Shown in pieces: positions 21,720-33,540 of a stretch of DNA of 64,000 nt. The notes under the pieces are model-generated. The model was not told where the DNA came from, ran no database searches, and saw only the letters and a program-made list of their open reading frames with translations. Each line of letters opens with the position of its first letter. Within the stretch, counting starts at the first letter, position 1. Origin of the DNA: Poecilobothrus nobilitatus (Eukaryota; Arthropoda; Insecta; Diptera; Dolichopodidae); NCBI GenBank assembly GCA_947095535.1, contig OX352772.1, positions 96,778,934 through 96,842,933 of the forward strand, written 5' to 3'. The position numbers and the translations under genes are program-made.

Positions 21720-22850
21720 ATTGTAGAATTCAGAAATAAGCAAAAATATATATTCTAAAGAAGTTGTTAGATAGCGATAGTAATCTAAAAACTCATCAAA
21801 CATTAAAAATTCTTTGCCAAAGCACTGTTTTCTTGCATATTTAAAAATTGTACATCGTGCAATAAAATGAAACGTGTTTTCAGATTCATCAAGATTGCAT
21901 AAATCGCAATTTACCGTTGTGTTTTTTTAAATGCTTTGACATTGATTTCTAACATATCACCACGAGCTTTGAAAATTACCGACATTTTTTTAACGACGCT
22001 TTCGTCAGAGAAATAACTTGGTAGATATGTCCCAATATTTTAGACTACTGTATGCATCATTGTAGACCGATTTTCTGGCTTTTTGGATGTAATTATTCTG
22101 GTATTTAAATGCCAACTTTTCTAAAATTATTTTGTGATCAGCATTCCAATTTTCTACATTGTTAGTAAACTAATATTCCGCACTTGCGTAAATATTCTTA
22201 AATTCGTTTTTCCAATATATATCTGCTTCTAAAGTTTTTTTTGCTAGTATTTGCTGCAGTTGGTAATCTGGGAACGAGAGTACTTTTTGTACATATTCAA
22301 AGTGTGTTTGAAGTGTATATACAAATAGCTTGTTTATATCTGTTTCTATATGGATCATATAATTTGGGGTATTAGTCGCCAGGTAAAACATTCTTTTCAA
22401 AAAGAACCTTTGTAACTTCTCGACTTCATCGTCTTCTTTTACACCCCATACTTGGCTTCCATAACAGATTATCGTTTTACACAAGCTTGACATATTTTAT
22501 ACTTGATACTACTTTGAATATGATTATTTTGTATTAACTTATTCCATGTTTGGTTTATGGAATTTTTGATCTAAATGTATGGTGAAGATCAAGTTATATG
22601 TTAGTAGTATTCCCAGATATTCATATTCATTTAGTACTTCTACATCGTGTTCACCATACTTCCATGAATCAATATTGCCCTTCTACCACCATTTCTAAAA
22701 ATTACCACTTTTGATTTTTGGAGATTTAAAAACAAACCCCACATTTTACAATATATATTCAGGTTATCTATCATTTTTTGCAGTGATTGTGGATCTTCTG
22801 CTAACACAGCCAAATCTTCAGCATACATAACGTTAGTTCTGAACCGTTTA
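21720..22850 (-). pseudogene. LINE 2: C-terminal half of reverse transcriptase
   Basis: Right to left on the minus strand: YAEDLAVLAEDPQSLQKMID (catalytic region, Glu for Asp), FRNGG, ICYGSQVWGVKEDDEVEKLQ, and then a C-terminal zinc-like motif (CDLCNLDESENTFHFIARC in mixed frames). This is the end of a LINE ORF2. The upstream part of the same family appears on the plus strand at 23175 and on the minus strand at 53549-53930, so the copy is scrambled. Confidence 0.75.
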
Positions 22851-23150
22851 ACTCAAGTTTATATAAACCCAAATTTTATAAATTTTATTTGAATCGCTAC
22901 CGAGTCGCCGAAAAGAAAAGATAATCAATTAATTACTGATGTTTTTTTTTAAATTAAAAATAAGTGAATAAACTAAAGATTTAAGATTTAACTGAATTAA
23001 TTAATTACTGATATTTTTAGATTAAAAATAAGTAAATAAATTAAAGATTTAGGAATTAACTGAATTTCTTAATAAAATTGTTAGTTAATTAAAATTGAAC
23101 TATTTGTTTTTCTTTATACATATCTACAAAACATTTTTTTTAATCGTTGA
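22832..23150 (+). repeat. block A, plus orientation (~310 bp)
   Basis: Near-identical reverse complement of 52618-52925. In the right-hand copy the block abuts a BEL-type leader motif, so it may be a BEL LTR; here it lies between LINE 2 pieces. It has a TATATAAA box near one end. Confidence 0.75.
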
Positions 23151-23159
23151 AGAAACACA

Positions 23160-23375
23160 GGGCTCTCAACCAAAATGTTAAGAATATTAAAAAAACTTTA
23201 TAAGAAAACCACTTCAACAGTATGGAACGGAGAATTAATATCTGAATATTTTGAAGTTGAACTAGGGTTGAAACAAGGTTGTTTATTGAACCCGATTTTA
23301 TTCTCACTATTCGTAAACGATTTGTACGAAGAACTATCTAGTGGAGTAAACATTGGTGATTGTCAGGTCAGGATT
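23160..23375 (+). pseudogene. LINE 2 reverse transcriptase fragment, plus strand
   Basis: MLRILKKLYKKTTSTVWNGE, then ELGLKQGCLLNPILFSLFVN is RT motif 4-5 (LKQG..LSP.LF..F.NDL), open for about 70 codons. The orientation is opposite to the LINE 2 segment ending at 22850. Confidence 0.8.
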
Positions 23376-23556
23376 GTCATTGTGACGGTTCAGGACTAAC
23401 GCTTAACTCAAGTTCAGTAACCTTGAATTTAAAGTACATAGTAAAATGAAAAAAAAAGAAAAAAGTATATAAGAAAAAAAACATATGTAGTGTATATAAA
23501 GAATTACAATTATTAAATATATAACAAATATGAAATTATTGTGAATAAAATTAATT
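23366..23556 (+). repeat. block B (~190 bp)
   Basis: Direct copy at 53347-53555. Begins near GGTTCAGGACTAACG and contains oligo-A runs. No coding sequence. Confidence 0.75.
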
Positions 23557-23893
23557 TTAGTTAATGTAACTGGCATCTTGTGTCCCAAAATGAAAACAAT
23601 TATATTTTGACAATTTCTATCTAATATTGTGAATTTGTTTGTTCTGACATTATGAATAAATACAACAAATAACAAATAATGAACAGAATATTGGACTTTT
23701 ATTGATAAGTAAAATCTAATAAATAAATAATAATAATAATTGCTTTCTTTTTAGGTGTTGATGGCTGATTCCATGGATGTTGAAGGCTGCTTGATATGGA
23801 CCCCCGATGAATTTCACATAAGTATTTTATTTTGTGAATGATGATTCTTTGTGATGTGTTCTTTTGTTTTTTTTTCTTTTAGGTGCAGGACGA
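23557..23893 (+). repeat. block C (~330 bp)
   Basis: Inverted copy at 53005-53345. It includes exon 1, intron 1 and the first bases of exon 2 of the spliced ORF described at 23755-24093. Confidence 0.75.
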
Positions 23894-24093
23894 TTAAACA
23901 TACTCCCGGCCTTGGCATCATCACAGATGGATGTCAACATAAGTATAATTTTAGTGAAAATTGTTCCATTTTTTTTTGTTGATGTTGTACTAATTGGTTT
24001 TGATTCTTGTTATTTTTAGGTTATCTTCAGGCCTGTGAAATTATAGTGTTTAAAAAACCCAAAAAATATACCAGTGATGTTTGCATGGAATGA
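23755..24093 (+). CDS. 3' end of an unidentified spliced gene: three exons, two short introns
   Basis: A TTTTTAG acceptor at 23749-23754 opens exon 1 (23755-23821), followed by a 61-nt GT-AG intron, exon 2 (23883-23942), a 77-nt GT-AG intron with TACTAAT near its 3' end, and exon 3 (24020-24093) ending in TGA. Both introns are phase 1 and the spliced frame is open for 66 residues (for example MADSMDVEGCLIWTPDEF, then LNILPALASSQMDVN). AATAAA follows at 24097-24102. Upstream exons are absent. I do not recognise the protein. A truncated inverted copy at 53 kb shows the piece travels with mobile sequence. Confidence 0.5.
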
Positions 24094-24102
24094 AAAAATA
24101 AA

Positions 24103-24300
24103 CAAAGTGATTAGGAACAATATGACTTGTAAGTGAAAAAGAAAACAAAATGTGTAAATATGTATTGTAATAAGTATATTTGTATAGTATAAGTAGATTG
24201 TCTTCTAAATGATGTGAATATGATAGGATTTTAGTAGGAATATCATCTCGGATTGCGTTTAATTTTGTGGTACTAAATTAATTATTCGGTAATAAACAAA
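24103..24300. other. non-coding stretch between the spliced ORF and the end of BEL 2
   Basis: AT-rich with no recognised coding sequence. The BEL 2 3' LTR would be expected about here, but no direct partner of the 52.6-kb region is visible. Confidence 0.4.
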
Positions 24301-24329
24301 TTTTTGTAATTGGACGTTTCAGAATGTTA

Positions 24330-25380
24330 TGTTTAGTCCGTAATGTGACTACTCGAACCAAACCATCTGATCCTGGATGAGTTTCAATAATTCGGGCTAA
24401 AAGCTATTGACAAGGTGGTAGATTCTCTTCTTTTAAGAGGACTAGTTGGTTCGGTTTTATATTATCCATCTTTTTTGTCCATTTAGGCCGTTGTTGTAGT
24501 CTGGATAAATATTCGGAATTCCACCTACTGCCATCGACTGCCATCGAGGAATTCCACCTACTGCCATCAAAGATACTGCCATCGATTTAATCTGTGTATA
24601 TTTGTATTGGCGACTTCTTCTTGTGGTGGTGCCAATAGAGAATCACCAATCAGGAAATGTACTGGGGTCAGTGGTGTTAGGTCGTGTGGATCGGAAGTTA
24701 TTTCTGTTAATGGTCTTGAATTGAGACATGCCTCCACTTGGCATAACACTGTGCTAAATTCTTCAAAAGTAATTGCTGTGTTATTCAGAACTCGTTTCAA
24801 GCGATACTTGGTCGCCTTAACACCCGCTTCCCACAAGCCTCCGAAATGTGGTGATGAGAGGGGTTGAAGTGAAATGTGACTCCATTGTTTTCCAAGAGTT
24901 CAGCAACTGTTATATTTAAATTTTGCACTATTTTGTTGTTTTGTCTCGTCATAATTTTGTTAGCACCTACGAAGTTTGTGCCATTGTCGCAATAAATGCT
25001 ATTACATAAATCTCTTCTCGCGCAAAATCTCCGGAACGCCGCCATGAAACCTTCGGATGACATGTCGCTCATCAGTTCTAAATGTATAGACTTTGTGGCC
25101 ATACATATGAATAAGGTAATGTAGGCTTTATATTTGGTTGAGCCTCGGAATCGATGATATTTTATTTCAAAAGGACCGCAATAATCCAAACCTGAATTTG
25201 AAAAAGGTCTTGATATTTGTACGCGCACGTTGGGCAAATTGCCCAGCAGTTGCTGGCGTGTTTCAGCCTTTTGTTTGAAGCAAGTGGGACATTTTTGAAT
25301 GTGATATCTAATTGCATTTCTGACGTTGATAATTCAATAATTTTTTCTAATATGAGATAACATAAGTTGAGCGCCACCAT
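24330..25380 (-). pseudogene. pol: BEL 2 integrase and Pao C-terminal domain
   Basis: The core reads RPFSNSGLDYCGPFEIKYHR (first Asp), ATKSIHLELMSDMSSEGF and YCDNGTNFVGANKIM (second Asp). After a frameshift near 24840 comes WEAGVKATKYRLKRVL (Glu) and LNSRPLTEI. A further piece reads IIETHPGSDGLVRVVTLRT, the conserved end of pol. Direct micro-duplications of AATTCCACCTACTGCCATC near 24515-24580 disrupt the sequence between them. Confidence 0.88.
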
Positions 25381-26476
25381 GTAGTAATTCTTTATGAATC
25401 TTGTCGATTAATAATGTTGTGAAATAATCTCGATCTTTCAAGATTATCGGGAATTTTTCATTATGATGTAGTTCAATTGCATTGGTCAGTCGACCTCCTA
25501 CTCTTAAGAATTCGTTTTGATCAAGAAATGGATTTAACTTGATTAGACTATTTTTCTGAGACATTGTTTTATCATCCTTTAATGATTGAATTTCTTCGCA
25601 AAAACTTCTCTTTTGTGATCTTTTTATTAAAATTTGCATTACACGATTTATTTCGTGAGCTCTTAGATATCCTTTCACTTTATTTAGGTATGACTTGGAG
25701 TTATTTATGAACCGATAACAATGCGCTACGACTCGTAAGAGTTTGGTTAGGGATGAGAAACGGAGTTCAAAAGGATCAACATCTTTCTCTGTATTCATAT
25801 GACAAATTAACACCTTTCTTTTTTCTAATTCGGTGGAAACCCGCTATCTGGACCATTCCACCAAAGCTTGTAATCTGCTAATTCTGCAGGATGCATTCCT
25901 CTTGTCGCACAATCGGCAGGATTTTGTTTTGTAGGCACATGTGCCGAAACATTGTTTTCCAAAACATCATGAATGTGCGAAACGCGATTGGCAACAAATG
26001 TGGTCCATCTGCTAGGGTGATCTCTTAACCAGGCTAACACGATTTCCGAGTCACTCCAACCAAAAATGGAGATGTTTTGATCCAAAGATAATGATTTTTT
26101 CACCAGTTGAACTAGCTTGGCCGCCAGGCTGGTAGCACATAATTCCAGTCGTGGTAAAGATAAGGGTTTTATTGGAGCGACTTTTTGCCGCAATCAAATT
26201 AATTTTTCGTGTACCTACAGAATCAATAACACATAAATATACAACTGCTGAGTAGGCCTTTATTGAGGCGTCTGCGAAAACATGAAGCTCCACGCCTGTA
26301 TTTTGGGTTGAATATTGGATCCATCTTGGAACTTGTATTTTGGTGATATCTTTTAAACCGGTAGAGTAATTGAACCATAGTTGTTTTAATTCGGCACTTA
26401 TGCTATCATCCCAGTTGAGCCCCTCTAACCATAATTTTTGCATAATGATTTTCCCACTTATGATTACTAGAGTCAA
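25334..26476 (-). pseudogene. pol: BEL 2 RNase H region and integrase lead-in
   Basis: Frames 26051-26476, 25825-26193 and 25334-25813 carry consecutive Pao segments: LWLEGLNWDDSI, LHVFADASIKAYSAVVYL, PLSLPRLELCATSLAAKLV, FGWSDSEIVLAWL, KQNPADCATRGMHPAEL, then FLRVGGRLTNAIELHHNEKF. Frameshifts near 26170 and 25820 separate them. The catalytic acidic residues of RNase H (ADAS, E in RLELCA, WSDSE) are all present. Confidence 0.88.
26471..26476. other. 6-bp target site duplication (left) of the Maverick
   Basis: AGTCAA, identical to 48574-48579. Six bases is the usual duplication for Maverick/Polinton integration. Removing one copy and the element restores the BEL pol reading direction. Confidence 0.95.
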
Positions 26477-26985
26477 AGTAGTATGGATATGCAGGTTCTG
26501 GTGCAGGAGGAGCTTTCTTAAAGCTTTTGGTCCTCCTAAAAGTATGCAAAAAAATTATTTGAATACGCTCGTCCAAAAAGGATGCTAAATTAGTAAAGAG
26601 GATTGTGTCTTTGATATTTTAAATTTAAAAAGCTATAGTGCTGAATATTTTAAATTAGGATAAAAATGTGAAAAGTTTTTAAAGTTTGGTTTAAAAATTT
26701 CAAAGTTTGATTTAAATACAAAATTATTATTAAAGTTTCAACATATTTACCAAAAATCAAATTTACATTCTATTATAACAATTTGAGTTATCCTAACCTT
26801 ATGCAAAAAATTAGTAGGGTGAAGATATGAAAAGTTTTTAAAGTTTGGTTTAAATACAAAATTATTATTATTAAAGTTTCACCATATTTGCCAAAAGTCA
26901 AATTTATATTCTATTATAACAATTTAAGTCCTCCTAACCTTAAGCAAAAAAATTAGTAAGGTAAAGATATGAAAAGTTTTCAAAA
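26477..26985 (+). repeat. left terminal inverted repeat of the Maverick
   Basis: Inverted relative to the right end (about 47840-48573). Shared phrases include GGTCCTCCTAAAAGTATGC and TACGCTCGTCCAAAAAG near the end, then two sub-repeats, each with TATAACAATTT and CCTAACCTTA. The inner end is cut by the LINE 3' end near 27000. Confidence 0.92.
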
Positions 26986-27379
26986 TTCATTATTATTATT
27001 ATTTTTTTTTTTATTTTTTTTTTTTAATCTCAAAAGAGCTAAAATGCTCGTACAGAGTGTAACATGTTATAATAATTTTTCAATAATAATAACAACAATA
27101 TTTATATCAAATTGCAATTTTAAAAATTAACATAATATTCTTTATGACCAATGTAATATGTATTAATATAGTAATTACTAACAATTCTTTGGTAACATTT
27201 ATATTTAAGTTATATTCAATTCAGTATTAAAGAAATTTAAAATTCAAATTAGTTTAAATATATTTAGTAAATTTAGCTTCATATTTTAGTTAAAAAAAAT
27301 TCATTTGTTTTGTTTTTAAATGTATGTAAATGTTCAATTTCTTTTAAATCTCTAGGTAATTCATTATGGTACTTATATG

Positions 27380-28692
27380 CTAAATTGTAAATAAAGTATC
27401 TAATCCGTTAAATCTTTTTCTTGAAGAACTTATTCTAATGTTTGTTGCATTTCTAGTATAGTATTGGTGATAGTCGCTGTTTTGTAGTATATTTTGTGTT
27501 GTGTTTATATTTTCTGTAATCATCATATGTGCTTGTATAACTAGTTTGTATTTAATTTGTAGATTCAGTGGCAAAATTGCATGCGTTTCATGCATTAATT
27601 TAGTTGAAGTTCTGTATTTATAAGCGTATAAATTTTTTATGGCTTTGTTTTGCAACTTTTGTAATTGATTTAGGTCTTTACTAAATGTATTACCCCAAAT
27701 TTGTATTGCATAGGCAACAGTGCTATGGAACATACTGTAATATAAAGGTCTTTTTAGTTTTAACGGCACCCTATTATTGACAAATTTAAATAGGCCAGCC
27801 AGTTTCCTTCCTTTATTAATTTGTAGATCAATTTGAGAGTTCCAACTTAGTTTATTATCTACAACAACACCCAGATATTTGTATTCCTCCACTTGACATA
27901 TATTATGGTGATTACATTTTATATTTAAGATGTCAGTACCACCACCTTTAAAAATCATATATTTTGTTTTGTTAGAACTTATTGTCAGTTTGTGTTTGTT
28001 CATCCAACCATTTATTAGTACTAAGTCTGCATCTATGGTCTTTTGGAGATTATTTAATATGTTTTCTTTATAGACAATAACTAAGTCGTCAGCATACATG
28101 AATGGTTTGCCTTGCATATTCACATTTAGCAGGCTACTAATATAGCACGTAAACAAAGTTGGGCCTAGCGAACTACCCTGGATAACACCATAATTCACAT
28201 AATGCTGTGAGCTTCTTATTCCATCACATTCAGTAAATTGAATTCGATTATTCAAATAACTTTCAAACCATTTAAATTCTTTGCCCATGATTCCCATCTC
28301 GAAAAGTACTTTTAGTAATATGCTTCTATCTACCGAATCAAAGACTTTTTTAAGATCGAAAAATATAGCTGCTGTCTTTTTGTTTTTATCTAGCCCAGAC
28401 TGAATCTCTGAAACGACATCAAATAACGCTGCTTCGGTGTTCGATTTTTCTTGAAGCCATATTGTTTATTTTGAGTTAGTGATTCTGTATTTAAAAATTC
28501 TATCATCTGGGTATTAACAAATGTTTCAATAATTTTGCTAATTGTCGAGGATATGGAAATGGGCCTAAAATTATTTATATCTTGAATATTACCATTTTTG
28601 TAAATTGGTAGAACTTTATTTATTTTAATTATTTCAGGCATCTTACTTTGAGTTAATGATGCATTTATGAACTTCATTATGTTCTGCGCCAA
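27380..28692 (-). pseudogene. LINE 3 reverse transcriptase
   Basis: FRPISISSTISKIIETFVNT and QYGFKKNRT (motifs 1-2), a one-base shift near 28440, then FFDLKKVFDSVDRSILLKVL. Next comes an open 305-codon frame with GVIQGSSLGPTLFTCYI, catalytic YADDLVIVY, KTKYMIFK, YKYLGVVVD and IQIWGNT. The RT active site is intact, so the insertion is not very old. The clade looks CR1/Jockey-like but I cannot fix it. Confidence 0.88.
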
Positions 28693-29775
28693 TCCATTTT
28701 ACATTTTTTTATGAATAAGGTTGAAATTCCATCTGAATCTTTAGAATTAGTGTTATTCAAATTACCAATTAGTTTTATTGTTTCGTATTTATTAATCAAT
28801 TTAAACTGAAAGATCTTATTAGTTCTACTTTTTGGGAGATATATGTCACTAAAATTTTTAGCCATTTCTCCACCTATTGTGCAGTAATATTTATTAAACT
28901 TTTCAATTTTTTTATATTTTTATTCTACATTTATTATATTGTTAAAAAAATTATTATTATAATCTGTATTTGAGTTTATTATTTCCTTCAAGTATTTCCA
29001 ATTCTTCCTAGCATCTACAGACGCTTCATCAAATTTTTTTATATCATAGTTTTCTCTACATTTTCTTTTCATTTCTGTTAATTTATTATGCCAATATTTA
29101 TATTTAAATTTCAAATAATCGCTATTTTTATTTTGCATATATTTTCTAAACCAATAATCTTTTCTTTTTATTAATTTTATACAATTTTCATCTATCCAAG
29201 GTGCCACATACTTATTTAAACTACTTTTTAATTTTACCACAACGGTAGCACTTTCAATACTGTTTTTAATTTTATTTATCATTTTATTGCAATATCATTT
29301 ACATCTGTTGCTTTGACAGTAAGACCCTTCAATTTCTCTTTTACTTTGTCATAATCTAATTTCTTGATCAGTTGTTTATTATTATTATCATTCATTGAGA
29401 TTTTTTTACATTTTATATTTGTGAGTTTAGAATTTTTAATTTCTGCTATCAATCCCAAATGATCAGATATATCATGTTCAAAAGGAGATATGACGATTTG
29501 AGCTGAAGGATCATTGTACATAACATGATCAAGACATGTATTAGATATAGGTCTAGTACATTGATTATGACAAAAGAAATAACCATTTGACTCAACAATA
29601 TTTTTGTATCGTTTATTATTGTTGTCATTAGCATTTAACAAGTCAAAATTAAAATCGCCAATTATTAATGTGTTTTTAATTTTAGATTTTCAAGTTGATC
29701 TTCAAATTTTTTTAAAAATGTGTCAACCAATACCGAGTTTTTTACTGGAGGTCTATAGATTGACGATATATTATA
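28677..29775 (-). pseudogene. LINE 3 endonuclease and interdomain
   Basis: Pieces in several frames: IYRPPVKNSVLVDTFL, IGDFNFDLLNAND, NTCLDHVMYND and SPFEHDISDHLGLIAEI (end of the endonuclease with catalytic DH), then a basic region with APWIDENCIKLIKRKDYWFR typical of the endonuclease-RT linker. Breaks near 29280, 28890 and 28680. Confidence 0.82.
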
Positions 29776-31815
29776 ATTATGTTTGCTACTGAATGTCTAA
29801 GTGAGCACTGACTAATTCCACCACGTATCCCTTTTTTAAAGAAATTATACATATCAATATCAGTTAATAATTGTAATTTGATATCCGTGTATTTTAACAT
29901 AGCTGCCCATGACAAACCTGGGGTAGTATAAAAATTTGCAGGATCTAAAGAATAGATTTTGTAACACATTTTTCGAAAGTTTTCAAAAACATCAGTCAAA
30001 ATAGGCACATCTGTAAAGTTTTAAATAGTCCCATAAGTTTTGACAATTAAACGTATTCCATACATTAATTGCATGAAGATAGTTTTCATCAGAACATGAT
30101 GTGTTTGTCATATGATTGGTAAAAGCTTTTTGTGAAGGTAAACTTCTTTCGTCAAGTCGTTGAATGGAATTTAAATACTCATAGGGAAAAACTCCCTTTC
30201 GAGTCATAAGTTTAATTTTTTCATTATTATTGAATTCTTTTTTTGTATGAAACAAATAGTTTTCATTTAAATTTTTACATAAAGAATCAAGGCTAGAAGC
30301 CATAAATCTAAAGCTATCGAGAAAACGTAAATAAAATAAATGATTTTTATCTATTGTAATTTTTTTAGATAATGAAATATAACGTTCTTTATTCAAAGGA
30401 ATGGCACCAATATGTCCATTCATTTCCTTTAGTTCTTTAAATAAAAGATGACAATCATAACCGGAAAAATTGTGAAAAAATATAGGAAGAAAATTTGGCC
30501 GCCTATATAATAAATTACATTTAGAATGAGCGGCTCCTCTATAATTACCAGTAAGGAGACAATAGTCTCTAATTCTATCATTAAAAGCTAAATGCTTACC
30601 ACATATGTGACAATTTTCCTGAATTAATTGTTGAAGCTGCTCATCAAGTGTTAATAGATTCATTGGCTTTGGCATCATAAATATATTTTTATATAATTCA
30701 CTAGATGTTTTTGTTAACGATATGACATATTCCTTAGCACAGTTAGCTACAACAAACTCCTTGTAACAGCTTTGATTATCATCAAAAGAACATTTAATGT
30801 AGTAGGAGAAAGCTACTGGAACATGTTGATGAATATTTGTTGTTGAAGACATCATTGGATTAGAACTGCATGTTGCAATAGGTTGTAAAATACTCTCAGC
30901 ATCAGCATAAATAACAAAAGGTGTTTCTAATTGTTGTTGATAATTTTTAAACTCGAGTGTATTTTTCTCAATAGATGGAAGTTTTGTAACGACTTTATTG
31001 CACTCAATTTTATGTAAATCACGCTGTTGTAATGTATGAAAATGTTGGAAACACATATTACAAATATAAATTTCATGTATATGTTTTGTTACAGAACTAC
31101 TTATTAACTTTGATAAATTTTTAATATAAACAAAATGAAATTTATCATCCTTTTCCAGTAGCAATAAATTTACATGGTATTTTTTTTCTGATTTTGTTAA
31201 ATAGAATGGTCCTATAACCTCATATTTTTTATTAATAACTTCCAGTCCAAACAAATTAATACTTATTTCATTATTTAGTTCTTCAAATAAATTTAACTCG
31301 TTCAATTTAGCTGAAAATTGCATAGTACTAAAATTAAGCTGTTGTACATCACCAAACTCTAGCTCGACTATGGGTAGAGAAATATTATTAAGTTTATATG
31401 AAGATGTTCGTTCAGCATTTTGAATACAAGTTTGTAAAGCTGATACTAAACACCACTTGAAACAGAAGTTGTATTTATTTTGAATATTAACGTATGCTTT
31501 TTTGTCTTCTATGCTTTTCGGTAGTTTAATATAACTAGACACACGTATTGGTTCAAATTTATTGATATTTATTTCAATATGTAAAATCCTGAATAACGCC
31601 CGACCACTGTTTTTTTCTTGGAAGTCTTCTGCTTGTTGTTGAATAAGTTCTTTAGCCTTTTCAAAAAAATCATTAAGATCATCTGCTTGTGTAATACTAA
31701 ACATTCGAGTTTGAAAAGATTTGATTGATATATTTTCAAACTCTTCTTCTGTTGGCGTTATATATTCACCAAAAAGCTCAAGATTTACTTTTATAGCGTT
31801 GTGCTTTTTTAATGA
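29776..31815 (-). pseudogene. POLB: Maverick protein-primed DNA polymerase B, C-terminally truncated
   Basis: A 570-codon frame (29992-31704, open upstream to about 31815) holds the exonuclease domain: YADAESIL (Exo I), FFHNFSGYDCHLLFKEL (Exo II), and a zinc ribbon HICGKHLAFNDRIRDYC with RGAAHSKCNLLYR, the Polinton PolB signature. After a frameshift near 30010 it continues TDVFENFRKMCYKIYSLDP and KKGIRGGISQC, the start of the polymerase palm. It then stops at the LINE junction, so the DTD catalytic Asp motif is missing. In live elements this enzyme replicates the element from protein-primed ends. Confidence 0.93.
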
Positions 31816-31832
31816 TTACATAAATAATTCAA

Positions 31833-32147
31833 TTATATTGGTCTGAACCTTTTCCAGAAAGTCCAGAAAGCATTACTTTTATGTTTATTTGTTCGGATGT
31901 GGTAGTTCCACAAAGTGGTAGTAACGTTTGATTTGCACTTACTGCAAAATTTTACATTTTCCAAATTTTTTTGATGTCTCTTTTTATGTCTTAATAAACT
32001 ATCATTTCTATTAAATGATTTTTTACACATTTCACAATTATGTTTTAATTGTGTTTCACATTTACGTCTTTTTAAATTGTCAGATCTTGTGAACACTTTT
32101 TCACATTTATCACATTGCAATTTAATTCTTTTGTTTTCTGAACTCAT
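31833..32147 (-). pseudogene. C2H2 zinc-finger N-terminal part of the polymerase polyprotein
   Basis: 104 codons with CDKCEKVFTRSDNLKR, CEMCKKSFNRNDSLLRHKKRH and a C-terminal CSKCKSNVTTTLWNYHIRTN. Insect Maverick polymerases often start with such fingers followed by an N-x-YH-x-RT-x-KHK motif, which is present here. The frame ends about 20 bp before the open PolB frame, so I read it as the N-terminus of one polB gene separated by a small deletion. A stand-alone zinc-finger gene is the alternative. Confidence 0.72.
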
Positions 32148-33538
32148 TTTTATTTTTTATTTTTTCTTTTGTTAGTGTCCTTTTCTTATATTAAAACAAT
32201 ATTAATTTAGTCTATAAATGACTTTAACTTAGTGTTAAATTTAGTGATTTAACACGTAAACTCAAGAAGTTAATTGTATATATATACAAATTTTTCTAAT
32301 TCTATATAGATAAACCGAAACTAACTTGATTGCATAATTTGAATGTATATATATATAACATATCAGAACATAAAAGGAATATTGAGTTTTTCTAATGAAT
32401 TACTACAATGTTGCATATTAATCAAATTATTACAAAATTGAAACTATATACCAACAAAGTCATGATGTGGAAAATTGCACTTGCACTTTTCATAATAGAT
32501 GTCGAAGTATTTAAGATATACACAAAATTTTTTATATTATTTTATCATAACACTATTAAAAAAGTGAAAGGAATATTTAATTTTCAATAAAAAAAAAAAA
32601 TATAAACATTTAAAACCTAAAAGTAAAATTAAAAAAAAAAAATAAATGTATGTCTAACTTCCATATGTATTTACAAAATTAATTTGTGTAAATAATATCT
32701 AATGAATGCAACAAAGTTGCAGGATTATTCTTAATAACTTTTTTTTTTTTTTTTTTAGGTAGTTACGTTTTCTAACTACAAAATCAATAATCAATATAAA
32801 TTAATGAAACAACAACAACTTGACAAATACATAATTTATGCTTTATTTATTATATAGAAATACTCTGTTAAATTATAAAATAATAATAATAAATATGTAC
32901 TAACCAATGTTGCATCATATTAGAAAAAAAATTTACTAAATAAAAAATGTGCTGTCTGGGACATGTGTGTGTGTGTTTGTGTGTTAAAAGTTTTAAGTAT
33001 GTTAATTAAACACATATATGTTTAATGAGTCAAATGAATGTCCAACAATGTGTAAATAGTCAAATCAATGTTTTTTTTTTTTTTTTTTATAATGTCTTTC
33101 AATGATGTTTACATTACATTTTATATTTTATTTTAATAACAACTAATTTATACATTGAGAAAGTTACAACAGGTATTGCATAATAAATTCATAAATATTT
33201 AATGTGTAATATTTGGTGGTTAGATGTGTGTTCATTATAATTACAAATAAATTGATATTGGATACAAAAAAAAATTTAATGATATTATATCATGTTAAAA
33301 ACATATAGTAGGTAGGGAGGTATGATTTTCTCCTTCTTCTATAATATTATACAAATGTATATAAACTGATGTTAATTAACTTATTTCAAAAACAAAATCA
33401 GTTCATATTGAAAAAAACCACAAAAAAAAAAAAAAAAAAAAAACAAATATAAAAATAGTAAGATTTTTTTTTTTTTTCTTATTCTTAAATTAATTATATC
33501 TTATTTTCTATATCTATTTACATATACATATATATAAT
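32148..33538. other. AT-rich intergenic region between leftward polB and rightward genes
   Basis: No coding sequence. Contains long homopolymers (T-runs near 32745, 33075 and 33465; an A-run near 33425), a (GT)n-like patch at 32967-32985 and TATATA elements near 32280 and 32350 upstream of polB. It is probably the divergent promoter region. Confidence 0.55.
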
Positions 33539-33540
33539 TT

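Larger units (their letters stand above)
24300..26476 (-). mobile_element. BEL/Pao element BEL 2, 3' half of pol
   Basis: Continuation of the element whose 5' half lies at 48574-52609. The pol frame is cut at 26476/26471 by the Maverick, with AGTCAA duplicated. Reading leftwards: end of RT thumb, RNase H-like region, linker, integrase zinc domain and core, and the Pao C-terminal domain ending near 24330. Confidence 0.92.
27000..29775 (-). mobile_element. LINE 3 inserted in the Maverick (5'-truncated)
   Basis: On the minus strand: second half of an APE endonuclease, the interdomain, RT and C-terminal region, a 3' UTR, and an (A/AAT)-rich tail seen as T-runs at 26985-27035. The 5' end joins PolB coding sequence directly at about 29775 and the 3' end joins the left terminal repeat. 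The rest of polB is absent, so insertion came with a deletion. The 3' UTR phrase AAAGAGCT...GCTCGTA recurs in the LINE at 54.4 kb. Confidence 0.88.

Noticed and set aside
24607..24867. plus-strand 86-codon ORF
   Set aside because: Antisense of the BEL 2 integrase C-terminal region.
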